A DNA stretch of 64,000 nucleotides from Vermamoeba vermiformis (Eukaryota; Tubulinea; Echinamoebida). The notes under the pieces are model-generated. The model was not told the origin of the DNA. It saw only the letters and a list, made by a program, of their open reading frames with translations, and did not search any database. The stretch spans positions 496,001-560,000 of the forward strand of contig JBEWZL010000232.1 in assembly GCA_045837725.1 (NCBI GenBank), in the 5' to 3' direction. Every line of letters begins with the position of its first letter. The first letter of the stretch is position 1. Positions 24,187 through 35,544 of the stretch are shown piece after piece. A program made the translations under genes and the position numbers.

Positions 24187-25580
24187 ATGAAAGCAGCTAT
24201 CGTCGAGAAACCTAAAGACAAATTCGTCGTTCAAGAGAAGAGCATCCCTGAGCCAGGCCACAATCAAGTCCGCGTCAAAGTGCACGCATGCGGTGTCTGC
24301 CACAGGTCAGTAGTAATACAGAGCGAATTTATCCGATCTGATTTTTTGATCAGCGATTTGTTTACCAAGGACGGCATGTATCCCGGTATCCAATATCCTA
24401 TTAGCCCTGGCCACGAGGTTGCTGGTGTTATTGATAAGGTACGTAGTCATTGAATTAATCTCGAGACTTTGCCCGATCAGGGTCGCAAAACTTTTCAACT
24501 TTGATAAATTTGTATTTAATTTTAATATTATAAATAGGTCGGTGCTGGCGTCCTTGAATGGAAAGCTGGAGACCGCGTCGGTGTTGGCTGGCACGGTGGC
24601 CACTGCTTCCAATGCGAGAGATGTCGTCGTGGTGATTTCATCACTTGCAAGCACGAAAAGGTCTGCGGCATCTCTTACAACGGAGGCTACAGTAACTATA
24701 TTACAGGTAATATTTGTTTTGCAATCAAATTCAATTGATGGTGTGATATTTCCTAATGAGGAAAAATATTCCGCAAAAACTCTTTAAATTTACATTTAAA
24801 ACTGGATAAAATCTGACCTCTCTTCATTAGTGCCCTTCGAGTCTCTAGCTCGCATTCCTGATGAGTTGTCGTTCGAAGAAGCCGCTCCTTTGATGTGCGC
24901 TGGCATCACAGTCTACAACCCTCTTCGCAACTCTGACGCGAGGCCTGGTGATGTCGTCGCTGTCCAAGGTTTGGGAGGTTTGGGTCACCTTGGCAAGTAC
25001 TTCATTATTGCTATATTATATGCCCTTTCTAATGCTTGTGTAGGTGTCCAATTCGCCGTCAAGATGGGCTTTAAAGTCGTCGCGCTATCTTCGGGAGCTG
25101 ACAAGAAAGAGTTAGCCACTAAGCTCGGCGCACACGTCTACGTCGATGTCACTAAGGAAGACGCAGTGAAAGTTTTGCAATCGCTCGGTGGTGCTAAAGT
25201 CATCCTCGCTACTGCTCCCCATGCCGACTCGATCACTCCTTTGACTCCTGGCTTGGCTCCGGACGGCAGAACTATTGTCGTCGGCATGCCTACCGATCCT
25301 ATCAAAGTCAGCGCTTTTGACTTGGTTGGTGCTCGCCGTGGTGTTGTTGGATGGTAAGTGCATCCGCTGTCCGAACTTTTGACTGCCAGATCTGGAACTA
25401 ACTTTCGTATTATATAGGCCTAGTGGTACTGCTATTGACTCCGAAGACACTTTGAAGTTCGCTGCTTTGACCGGTGTTCGTCCAATGATTGAAGTCTTCC
25501 CGCTGGACAAAGTCAACGAGGCTTATGAAAAGATGATCACCAACAAGGTCCGCTTCCGTGCAGTATTGAAGTTCGATTAA
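24187..25580 (+). CDS. Zinc-dependent alcohol dehydrogenase (MDR family)
   Basis: Exons: join(24187..24305,24354..24438,24538..24706,24831..24992,25044..25353,25418..25580), 335 aa. The fold oxidises alcohols or reduces aldehydes with NAD(P)H. Catalytic zinc ligands lie in CGVCHSDLF and PGHEVAG; the GVGWHGGHC segment leads into the four structural-zinc cysteines CFQCERC..C; the Rossmann motif is GLGGLGHLG. The short N terminus and overall length fit the AdhP/cinnamyl-alcohol type. The intron at 24993-25043 starts with GCAAGT rather than GT: only a GC-AG splice restores GGLGHLGVQFAVKMGF. The gene ends 99 bp from the stop of the convergent histone-like gene. Confidence 0.95.
24993..25043 (+). 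other. GC-AG intron in the alcohol dehydrogenase gene
   Basis: The 51-nt intron begins GCAAGT and ends GTAG. Splicing at the nearby GT instead would break the Rossmann sequence; GC-AG joining gives GGLGHLGVQFAV. Apart from the donor's second base it matches the window's consensus. Confidence 0.8.
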
Positions 25581-25679
25581 TTTTAGTAATTGTAATAAAT
25601 TTTTTGTTACAATTCGGTGACCTAGAAGTTGTATTATAAAAGCTGCGAAGAAACACCGATCTAATGTTGGATGCCGTTT

Positions 25680-26351
25680 TTAATTATTATTATTCTTAAC
25701 AATATTTATGCCCATAAGACGTGCAACACCTAGAATATCTTATATAAAACATGATTAGTAATTTTAGGTAATTTTGCTGTCGTACCTTCAGCTTTGACAG
25801 TTACTCGCCCCTGACGTTGAGCGAATATGTTTGCGTCTTCAAATAACATAATTAAAAATGCCTCTGAAGCCTCTGTATAGAGTTAGACGAGACTAGTCAA
25901 AAGCTGATCAGAGATCCGGATTTACCTTCCAAAGCTTGTGAAGCACCCAAATTGAGGTTGTATTCGTCTCCATAACTCATAGTAATTTCGCGGATAAGCT
26001 TGTGCAACTCTTGCAAGTCATCAGCACCCAGATTCGCTGTTTCACCTAATTTTCTAATTATTAGATTCTTATTTCTTCAAAATTTGCTATTTACGTACAA
26101 TCCAGTGTGCTTTCATCATTTAAATCCATAGAAGTATCATCATCTTCGCTTTCAAAGCCTACAATAAGAATTAATTTCATTTTTTTGTTATTTTCGATTA
26201 TTATTGTTATGGAACCTTCGTCACTGTCTCCAATTTCATTGCTGTTATTTTCTTCGATTTTTACTTCGTAATTGGCTGCACCAATTTGATTTTGCTGAAG
26301 GTCCGATCCTTCAGAATCAACAGTCCGCTTTACGGTTGCTTCCGAATCCAT
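25680..26351 (-). CDS. Highly divergent histone H3-like protein with acidic N-terminal tail
   Basis: Exons: complement(join(25680..25729,25786..25872,25926..26045,26099..26351)), 169 aa. The C-terminal 75 residues follow the H3 histone fold: LHKLIREITMSY matches alpha-1 (FQRLVREIAQDF), EASEAFLIMLFEDANIFAQR matches alpha-2, and QGRVTV matches the loop before alpha-3; the end (GVARLMGINIV) replaces LARRIRG. The first 90 residues are acidic and carry none of the basic H3 tail (no ARTKQTARKS). Loop 1 is no longer than in canonical H3, so the insertion typical of CENP-A is absent, though the Gly before RVT recalls CENP-A. Candidates: a fast-evolving centromeric or specialised H3 variant, or a histone-fold protein derived from H3. 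A 57-nt in-frame AT-rich stretch (26161-26217 region) may be an intron with a weak donor; removal would leave 150 aa. Confidence 0.75.
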
Positions 26352-26951
26352 TACTTAATATGTAGAATAAGGTATGTGAATCCTCAAGGAAGGTGATCAA
26401 TCATTTGACGGAGCTGTGATACCACGTTAAAAAAGTTCTTTTTTTTAATTTCCTCCTAAACTTTAGAAGTATTTCCAAGTTCGATAGAATTCGAGTATCC
26501 TCACTCGTTATTCGCGTCGCTAGGACTTGTTTGGACGCCGCCAAATGCAGCAATTCACTTAGACTGGAGGGATTAAAGTAAAAGAGTTTGCAACAGTTCG
26601 TGAGCAAGACAATTTATGTACTATTGCTTTCTTACATTAGTAAAAAGATTCGAATTCGGGACCTAAAAAGAGTTTTCTCCTGCGATTGACGATGCTCTTG
26701 GAAGCGATCTGATCCAATTACCTTTGGAGTTTAAATTTGGGGGTGTGGGGTGAGAAAAGCTTCCATCGAGATCCATTGTCGGAGCCAAAGTCGCGTTGCC
26801 AGTACCAATGAACGGAGACGAGGCATTGGCTTTGAGATGGAAGTTGAAGTTTAGTGGCCTAATAAACTAGATTTTGAGGCCTCAATTGCTGTGAGTGGAT
26901 CCGTTGGTCCACTACGTCGTTGATACGACTTGACAGGTGTTATCAAAGAGT
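26352..26951. other. Intergenic region, no gene seen
   Basis: 600 bp between the start of the histone-like gene and the stop of the NRPS-like gene, both on the minus strand. The stretch 26741-26900 is more GC-rich than its surroundings but holds no convincing frame or RNA fold. A 68-residue frame at 26401-26607 lacks any recognisable feature. Confidence 0.45.
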
Positions 26952-29900
26952 TCACATCAACGCCAAATCATACATTTGCATAATGAACCTTATTTTCGTG
27001 TGCAAGTCGTGCGTGCCGTTGATCAAATTGATTTTTGCGTCATCGGAGAATTTCGTCCACTGCATGACTTCTTCGTCTTCGAATATCTTGTCTTCGATAG
27101 CCTTATAGACTGATATAGGATATGTTATTTTGTATTGAGGAAGTAACTCTGCTTGTCTTTCTTTCAGCTGCTGATATTGTCTGTAACTGTCTTGCATAAT
27201 GTGATAATCTTTCTGAGCCATTTTAACGATCGGAGTTTTTCTTAGCAAAGTGTCGATTAGTCCGTCGTCTTCAGTGAAACCTGTCCGAATCAAAATAAGC
27301 CACGTGATCACAATATATTTGAATTATTTCGCTCACCTCCACCGCTGAACAATCTCTTGACGTCTTCAAATGTTGGCACTGAAGGGATTTCACGCTGAAA
27401 AGCAGCCAAATCTAGCGGACTAGGACAACTAGCGACAACAATTCGCTTGAGGTTGCAACCAGTCGCAGGAAATTTCCGTGCAATTTCATAGGCCACAAGA
27501 CCTCCAACACATTGGCCATAGAGCACAAACGGCGTAGAATTGATGAAGTTGTAATTGTCTTGAATAAACTTGTCCGCAACTTCTTCGAGATTCTTCGCGT
27601 AAAGCTCGTCGGAATAATTCGTTCTATTGGGAATTCTGACGGCGTACAATTGAAGTGTCGATGGTGCATCGTGCCAGTATCGAAGGAAATCCGATGCCTC
27701 CCCGCCTTAGAACAAGAATTAGTCGAGGTTTTTTCCAAATTTGGTAAACATACCTAAATCAGGCAAGCAAATGACTTTGACTTGGTGGTCAGGGGCAGTG
27801 TTCAAAGGCAACAACCAACCATTTTCGAGTCCGTTAGGCTTGACGCCTTCCACGACAAGTGTCACGAGTTGACGCATGTTCTTAATCTCGTACAAATCAG
27901 AGGCCAGTAGCACGTGCATCGAAATTCCGTTGAGTTTTTCGGTGAGTTCGACAGCGGACAATGAGCTCAGGCCAAGTTCTATCAATGATTTGTCGTCGCT
28001 GATAGCTTCTACTGGCAACTTCAATAAGTCGCTCAATATGGCCCTAATCTCTCGCATGATGTCTTCATTAGAGTAAACTTGATTGTTGCTTGCGGTTGTA
28101 CTCTCTGATCGTGACTCAAGCGCAGGAAGAATAGACTTTCGCACCACGTGTCGCATCACTGTGTTTTTTCGGGTAACAGGAAGGACTTCACCATATGGCA
28201 GCACGTGCATATTATTTCCTAATTTAGAATTTTAGTTGGGTATAGGATAGTCACGTGCTACTTACTGCTAATTCTAGCGTAGTACGGCAATTTCGATTGC
28301 AATCGGCTAATCTCGTGGAAAATTTGTTCTTCCGCAGAGATGTGACTAGAAACAATTGCTGTCGGCTCCACTACTGCAACGGTTTCCTTCTTGTCGTTCA
28401 GAATTAAGCAGATCCGATGAACCAGAGAAGATTGCTGCACGATCTCATGCTCGAATGGAATCGGATTGAATTTTTCGCCATTGGGATATACCAATAACTC
28501 GTCATTTCTGCATATGAACTTCAGGCTCGCACTATCTTCAGATTCATTGAACAGTTCAAAAATATCTCCTGTTCTGTAAAATCCATCGGCAGTGAAATTC
28601 GTTGCATTGATATACTCGTTGTTTAAGTAGCCAGATGTTATTGATGGACCTTTCGCCAGTAACTCGCCAATTTTTCCACCGTTGGTCGGCTGTACGTCGA
28701 GTTCAACCGGATCAATTTTGAATTCGCACCCTAACCGTACATGTCAGAAATTGTTTATATTTAAGTATCCTCTAATCTTACCTGGCATTTTTGCAAAGAT
28801 CAGAGGCGAAGCTTTTGGTCTTGAAATACAGATCGTGCCAACTTCAGTCGATCCGTAGCCTTGAATGAGCTGAACTGATCGGCTATTGAAATGTTCAATA
28901 GTGCTTTCCTCGATAGGAGCTCCGCCAAATAGAATGAATCGCATCTTTGACAAAACTTCAATCGAGCTGGAGATCTGGATCCATTGTTGAAGGATGTAAG
29001 GCACCACGCTGGCAACATTGGCCTCCATCGCATTGATCGCATTAAGTAGGTTCTGCCCGTTGCTCAATGATAAATCTAAGGGCGGACACACTGCATAAGT
29101 TGCACCAGGATACAGAGCTGTTTTGACTAACTCAACCACGAGGCCCATCACGTGATTTAATGGGAGCCATGCCAGTACTGTATTCTCTGAATCCACAATA
29201 TCGCTTAAGACTCGCGTTCGTGATTCAGCGCTGAAGATGATGCCGAGATGAGTGAATGGGATTGCCTTCGGTGTCGATGTAGATCCGGACGAGAACAAAA
29301 TCGCCGCTTCATCTTGTGGCTCGACAATATCGATGTAGTCATATTCACCATCAACACTCGTAATAAAGTCATTGACATCTAGGCCCCGTCTAGACTCTGT
29401 ATTGTTACTGTCATTCAAAGTGACCGCGTGTCCTCGGAAACTCTTCAACAAGGTGTCACTGTGTGAGGGATGATTGTCGATCCATTGAGCAGAGATAAAC
29501 AGAAACGAAGCACCAACGAAGTTGAGTTGCTCCAAGTACTCTTCAGGCTTCAAAATTGTTGATAAAGGTACGATCACAGCACCAATCTTCCAGGCAGCCA
29601 AAATGAGCAAAACTGCTGACATGGAGTTTGGCGAAATGAGCGCGACTCGACTTGCTTTCTTAACTCCAATTTGATGTAGATACTTTGCCAAGGCCCTGAC
29701 GGTGAAGTGTGTCGTTTGATATGAAAGTGAAGTGCTAACGGTCTTGATGAAAATCTTGCGCGGTGAAGTCTCCGCTTGAAGTTGCAAAAGATCACCGAGT
29801 ATTGCAGTCTTGAGGGTTAAGGAATTGTATTCCGTGTTTCTGTATTGTTCAGGCTTGTACTTCATGGTGATTGTTGTAACGGCTGTTGGGTAAAACAGTA

Positions 29901-30879
29901 CTGGCTTGTTACTCGGCAACGCGACTTTGCTAATGTGTTCAACCATGTCATTGAGGATTGGCATCAGCTCGGGCTTGTTCTCGACTTGATTCTTAAAGTC
30001 CTGTTCGCAGATAAAGCTCAACAGTGCCATCGTCGTGTCATTAATCGTGCCGCTAGTCTTGCTTTCTACAACTTCTGAGACGTCCAAGTACTGATTGAAT
30101 ATGCTACTTTTGTAGTTATAGCTCGATTTATGCTTTGCTAGAACCTGCTCGACCTCGTAACAATTGTAGATGCATCGCTTTGGAATGTTCGCGCGTTCAC
30201 TGAATATCCGTTGAATCTCGTTGAGTCCACCAGGAGCTTGTTGAAACACCAACAGGACACCAGAGGTATTCAGCAGTCGTAAAGTCTTCAATAGTGCTTG
30301 TTCTTTGTCTTCTGGGTAGTAGAGCACGTGCGACAGAATGATGAGATCGTACTTCTTGTCTTCGGGACTATTGAAGCCCTCAATAGTGGTCGGCAATATA
30401 CTGACTTCAACCATGTCACTTTCTAGTAAAGATGCGTTGCGGAAGTTTTCCCAGGCTTGCTCTACGTAGTGTCGGTTTGGCTCAACACACGTTAAGCTCA
30501 CGGCCCTATTGTCGTTCAATAGGAGCCTAATAACTTCTACCTCAATAGCGCCGTCACCACATCCAAATGAAAGAATATTTAGACGGCTTCTATTGTTACC
30601 TAAAAATAAAACTTAAGATTTGATCCGACGAATATACAATCCACTTTCTTGTATTTACCTTGCTTCTCGAGCAGCTTTCGGATGTTGCGTCTGCAGTAGT
30701 TTAAAATATTTTGGCGCGTGTTAGTGAGCTTACGAAGGACTCCAAAATAGCTGCAATAAGCTGCCTTGCCTTCCAATAAGTCTATTAAAATCATTAGTGG
30801 ACGGGACGTGCAAGATCACAAAGTTTACTAATTTACCTTGTCTATCCATTGTCTGCGCCTTCTTGTACAACTTAAACAT
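26952..30879 (-). CDS. NRPS-like enzyme: methyltransferase-adenylation-carrier-thioesterase
   Basis: Exons: complement(join(26952..27280,27337..27705,27754..28218,28266..28730,28782..30599,30659..30781,30837..30879)), 1203 aa. Residues 1-280 resemble histamine N-methyltransferase-like SAM enzymes (LNILSFGCGDG, then DLIILSHVLYY). About 320-830 is an AMP-binding adenylation domain: A3 FSSGSTSTPKAIPFTH near 490, YGSTE near 635, YRTGD, and a C-terminal lysine region LPVTRKN. About 865-940 is a phosphopantetheine carrier (ELGLSSLSAVEL, Ser902). About 965-1203 is a thioesterase whose nucleophile motif is GQCVGG, Cys1037 in place of Ser; NGTHDLH supplies His. There is no condensation or reductase domain. 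It probably activates a carboxylic or amino acid, methylates it and releases it. The start at 30879 is the first in-frame ATG; upstream is the divergent gene at 31048. Confidence 0.88.
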
Positions 30880-31047
30880 AAATTTTGCGCACCTTCTGTT
30901 TATGGAAGAACATTCTTTGAAGTACAGCTTCTTTGAAGATTCTGGTGAAGATCTGCTTCCCAATTTAGTTCCGAAGCTGCAGCTCCGAAGGTTCTTTCGG
31001 TCCACTGATGCTCCACGAAAGTCCCTAATACAAAAGATCGTTTCACA
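30880..31047. promoter_or_regulatory. Short bidirectional promoter of the NRPS-like pair
   Basis: Only 168 bp separate the two start codons facing apart, so the NRPS-like gene and its neighbour at 31048 probably share control elements. The sequence is seen; co-regulation is inferred. Confidence 0.5.
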
Positions 31048-31903
31048 ATGTACATAACACTGATATTGATAATAATTGGACTTACGGCACTTTATGGCTT
31101 GCGAAGGAGGCAACCTGAGCGATTGCCGGATCTAGTCCGATCGGATCAACTAGACAAGCTGGCAAACCCAAATGATAGGAATGTTGCCATATTGCTCGAT
31201 TACCACGAGAAGTATATGAAGAACTTCTTAGCTAAGAGCCACGAACAGCTTGGGCGCAAAGGTGCAGTTTGTCCGTTCATCCCCATCTCGTTGAAGAAGA
31301 GCACGATCTACTACAAAATTATAGAAACGACGAATTTTGATGATGCAGCGTCGATAGTGCTAAAGTATAAAGATTTGTTTTTGCATCTTGAACCTGCCAG
31401 TGAACCCGATGCAGTCTACAAAACCATAATATTCATATTTACGAATTTGAACGGAGCAAAAGCAGGCCCTTTCATTGAAAATTTACAAAAGAAGCTCAAA
31501 CCTACAATGGTAAAGAATGGATTAATGATCGGCGACTTCCATCCACTCAGTAAACTGCCAGGTAGGCTTCAAAAATTAAAACTTAATTTTTGCATATAAA
31601 AAATCGCAGTGAGGCATTTGCACGAAGAAATAATGGCGAGACGACTTACGTAATTAATTTTCAGGATTGCACAATCCAAACTTCTACTCTCGAGCAGCAC
31701 CTTATCCTTCACTCGATATTCGGTACATGATTGTTGATGATTTTAAATTTTTGGCACCGCAGTTCCTCTCAATTAAAAACTACAACACTGAACAAGTGAA
31801 CGAGATGTTGCAGAGCTACATCCACCACGCTGCTCGTCTTACTGATAACAAGAACAATCAACAAATATTGGAAGCTGAGAAAGCGCTATTGTCATCAACA
31901 TAA
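31048..31903 (+). CDS. NRPS-neighbour protein resembling the bacterial DUF6875 type
   Basis: Exons: join(31048..31561,31665..31903), 250 aa. Residues 1-18 are a hydrophobic anchor (MYITLILIIIGLTALYGL) followed by RRR, so the protein is probably held on a membrane facing the cytosol. The body carries the motifs CPFIPISLKK, NGLMIGDFHP, GLHNPNFYSRAAPYPSLDIR and DDFKFLAP. From memory these resemble DUF6875-type proteins coded beside bacterial NRPS and polyketide genes; function is unknown. Its place head-to-head with an NRPS-like gene supports a shared pathway. The family call needs a profile search; the exon structure is secure. Confidence 0.75.
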
Positions 31904-32077
31904 GTAAACATGTTTGTAAATAAGAAAGAGCACCAGGGTTTTCGAGCAGCTAAAAACGGCGATTGGTGACCGTTACAAAATCACTTTGAAATTAAATAGT
32001 TTATCGTAATTACACTGCGTATTCACATTACATTATTCAGCACGAGGAAGTACCGAAAACTAGCAAAGAGAATCAGA

Positions 32078-33175
32078 TTAGTTCATCTCTTTGCTGCTTT
32101 CAAGACGAGCGCTCTCGTCGATCTCCTCTTCTTCCTCTTCGGAGCTATCACTATCACTATCGCTGCTGCTATCATTGTCGCTCTCATCACTGCTCTCCTT
32201 GTTTTCTGACTCAGACTTCTTAGCTGATGATGTTTTCAAGCCTTGATCTGAGTTGACTGCGAGCTGCTTTTTCTCTTCACGTTCAGCAATCTTGTCCCAT
32301 TGTTCATACTTAGCAGCTCTCCACCAGCAAGCACTCACGATAGAGAACGTCAACTATTGAGTATTAGTTGATGTAAGCTCAAAGAAAGTATGAAAAGATC
32401 GCGATCGACACGCGATCAGTTTTACAGTACTTACAGTTCCAGCCAGCACAACGACCGAAATACCACCAAAGATGCCGTGAGTTCTCATGCGGACTGAAAT
32501 ACAATCGTTAATGATCATGAAGTATAACGTCTTGTGGCAGGTCTGATCGAGTCACAATTTATCGCGCAATCCGGGTACTTACGAGTATTACATTGATAAA
32601 GATTCGTAATATTGGCGTCAAAGCACGCTTGCTTAGCACCTTCGGTATCATTGTACACGAGGGCAATGTAAGCAACATATGAGGCCAGGATCCAAACTGA
32701 AAGGAGGAACAAAAGCCAGAAATGCTATTTTAAGAAAATAAATGCCAAGTTTCGTAAAATTAAATATTATCATATTCTTACGGTTAAAATAATCTTTCGT
32801 GTCTTCTTGCCCGAGGCAACGAAACCAACGATGGATGCCACGATAATCCAAGCAAGAGTAACTATAATATGCCAATTAATACGTGCATATATAATTTACC
32901 GCCAACCAAAGATTTTGTCTCAATTTAATTATCAAGTCCGTTTTTTTAAAATTCGGATTAATTATTCTTACTGCCGGTAAACGCTAGGCGAAGTATAGAT
33001 CGTGGTGCCGCGAGGGCATTGATTAGGGCAAATGCAAAGCAAGCGCCTCCGACGACCTATGAATAGGGCAAGTTTAGTTAACTGATCTGAGCGGTTTAAT
33101 TCCGTCTATGTTGCTTACTAATAGAATGACCATAAGGCCAATATTGGCCTTAGCATATTTTTCTACAGAGGGCAT
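32078..33175 (-). CDS. Four-pass membrane protein with acidic Ser/Asp/Glu-rich tail
   Basis: Exons: complement(join(32078..32353,32435..32493,32583..32724,32782..32861,32972..33056,33119..33175)), 232 aa. Four membrane helices: NIGLMVILLVVGGACFAFAL, then TLAWIIVASIVGFVASG, FWLLFLLSVWILASYVAYIA, and GIFGGISVVVLAGTLTFSIV. The loop between helices 3 and 4 has spaced cysteines (QACFDANITNLYQCNT). The last 75 residues are cytosolic, first basic, then a run of Ser, Asp and Glu like a casein kinase 2 substrate. The layout recalls tetraspan/MARVEL proteins, but no signature settles the family. Exon 4 uses the acceptor at 32725, which keeps helix 3 in frame. Confidence 0.82.
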
Positions 33176-33391
33176 CGTGTTCGTTCTATCTACAAAAAAT
33201 TACAATGACACCACTCTCGTGACCGAAACAATTTATTTTGAACATAAACCATAAAAGGAAATCAGACTCGCGTGAGAAACCGCCTCTGTTCAACATTGGT
33301 GGGGCAATGATGTCCCACTCAGTTACTTACAATCGGAGTAAGTACGGCGAGTAAGCTACGCTGGGTCAGGAAAGTCAAGTATGCTACATTT

Positions 33392-34809
33392 TTATGCAAT
33401 ATATACATGAAACACGAGTGAAATGATGTCAATGAGCGAAATAACTCCGACTAATTTCCTCGAGTAGTTAGTCACGTAGAACTGGTGCACCTTCGTGTCT
33501 ACAAACTTCTGTACCACCTGTGCACGTGCTTTTAGTACCAATAGAAATATAAGGTGTTTATTACTTACTTCAGCGACAGTATTATCCGGAGTAACGACAT
33601 AGTTCTCTGCATTTTTTGGGTTCGTTTTTCGAAGCTGATCCAAGAACTCATCCACCGTCAAGAGCACTTGCCCGAATAAATTGTCATCATAACCTAAGAA
33701 ATACGGATTCAATTCAAGCCCTTATAAATGCAGCTGCTATCTACCTATTATTTTGAAGTCGGAACTGCTGAAGCTATCTATGTACACCCCGTTATCATCG
33801 ACAATAGGCAGGGCACTGAACTTGTGTTCTTGAAAACTTAAAAGCACATCTTTCACGAGCTCGTTTTTCGTTGCAGAAATGACTTCCCTAAACAAGACAG
33901 GTTAATCCCGATACTCGAATCAAATTGGATCGTTGTGCTATGATATGATCATCGCTAATATATGAAGTGGCCTCTTGACGTACTTGTATCCTAGTTTTAT
34001 ATCTCCCACAGTCTTGGTAGCGAATCCAAACGAGTTCATATGTTGATGCAAGTATTTCACCAGTTGTGACTGCGATAGAACGGCGACGAGTTCATCTTTT
34101 TGGTTAACAATAGGGACCCTATATTGTGCCAACAGTTAATAATGTATTGATATTGTTGTGAGCACGAGCACAGGTTATGGCTTAATGCTGCATGGATCTA
34201 TTTATACCTCCGTAGAAAGCCTAAGTCAACCATAACGGAGATAACTGTTTCGATATTTGCTTGTTCTACGACTTGGATGAAGACATCGCGGCCAGAGGCG
34301 TTGACTAATTCGCCACATGTAGCTGCCGAGAATTTTTGAAAGTGACTAATCTGATCGATGTATTCTGTTGTATGTTAGTAATTATATTATATTGCATAAT
34401 ATAATATGTTGCACACCTTTTGATTCGCTGTATTGTTGAAGCTCTCCTTTGGAAAGAACTTTAACCGCGTGACAAAGGATGTCTTTTACGTCCAAGAAGG
34501 AGGCAAATTTCTTTAATTTTGAATCGTAAACGGGCAATCCCAAGATCTTATTTTCTATTAAGAGCTTTAGCGCTGTTGAAACCTGTAATGAAATTGAATA
34601 AAATTAATGGTAATTAAAAATAATTCATGAAAAATATTTCTAGGACTTTTATGTATCTAGCGAATGATATTATTACTTACCGAGTCTGTATCCTGAACTG
34701 TAATTAATTTTGGATTTTCTATAATGATCTGGCGCACTTTTGTATTTTTGAGCACGTCTAAACCTTCTTGCGTGCGCTCTTTCTTTAACTCTGCAAATGG
34801 ACCATCCAT
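33392..34809 (-). CDS. AMPK gamma-like protein with four CBS motifs
   Basis: Exons: complement(join(33392..33517,33569..33693,33745..33887,33984..34118,34208..34364,34417..34582,34681..34809)), 326 aa, the size of mammalian AMPK gamma-1. Four CBS repeats are visible by their central strands: ILGLPVYDSKLKKFASFLDV, RVPIVNQKDELVAVLSQSQL, KFSALPIVDDNGVYIDSF, and VHQFYVTNYSRKLVGVISLI. Paired CBS motifs bind AMP, ADP or ATP, and in AMPK they couple energy charge to kinase activity. No alpha or beta subunit is in the window. A plain four-CBS protein of other function cannot be excluded. The start at 34809 gives a short charged N terminus before CBS1. Confidence 0.85.
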
Positions 34810-35544
34810 ATTTAAAGTTGCTATTATGGACACGGATAGTGGTGAAGAGATAAGATTTGAACTCGAAAAAAAATTATCACGTTTGCGCCAATGACCTTGC
34901 CTAACACAGTTCAGCCTATTTATGTTATAGAGATGGATCGTATGCTCTCCAATACCTAGTCGTAGCACTAGTACCTCGTGTGACTGGCCAATCTGTACGG
35001 ATGAAAATGTTCTCGTCTTTGTGAGGTAATTAACTATCTCTTTTGCCCAAATAATTACAGCAATTTTAGCACGTAAATTTATGTTGCCGAATTCAATAAT
35101 CATACTAACTAAATATCTTTTGATATTTATTTTCGTTGATCAAAAACCGGTGTCAATAATGACGTGATTCTAGTAACTGAGTTAATAGAATCATAGTATA
35201 TAGTACCAAGGATGGCGCTTAATTATTTTGGTAATTTTTACGTTTGGTTTTTTTTCTGATCGCTACCTCTTATTTTGGCCAATATATTAAGCAACAAAAG
35301 CGAGCGTAAATATCATATATTTATTGCAGCCATTCCCAGAGGTTATGTTCTTAAGAATTTACGTTCAAAGTACGGCGGTTAGTCAAATTAACAGAAATTT
35401 CTGCGTCGTTGCTAAAAACAGCCCGCGTTGCCTCAATCATTTAGTGATTCGCTAAAACTGAAATTAAAGCAACAGTTGGCGCTTATTTATTTGTAATATA
35501 TATCGCATATTTTTGTAATATACGTCGCGAGTGCAGATCCAACC
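34810..35544. promoter_or_regulatory. Divergent intergenic region between the CBS gene and the first ABCA-PhoD gene
   Basis: 735 bp between two start codons facing apart; both promoters should lie here. An open minus-strand frame covers part of it but runs through the CBS gene's leader and shows no family features. No repeats or RNA genes are evident. Confidence 0.5.

Noticed and set aside
26641-26680. tRNA-like B-box sequence (GATTCGAATTC)
   Set aside because: No A box at the right distance and no acceptor stem or cloverleaf can be drawn.
34657-35103. Minus-strand open frame over the 5' end of the CBS gene
   Set aside because: It runs through the first CBS exon and its leader; the real product starts at the ATG at 34809, and the extra upstream residues look like nothing known.
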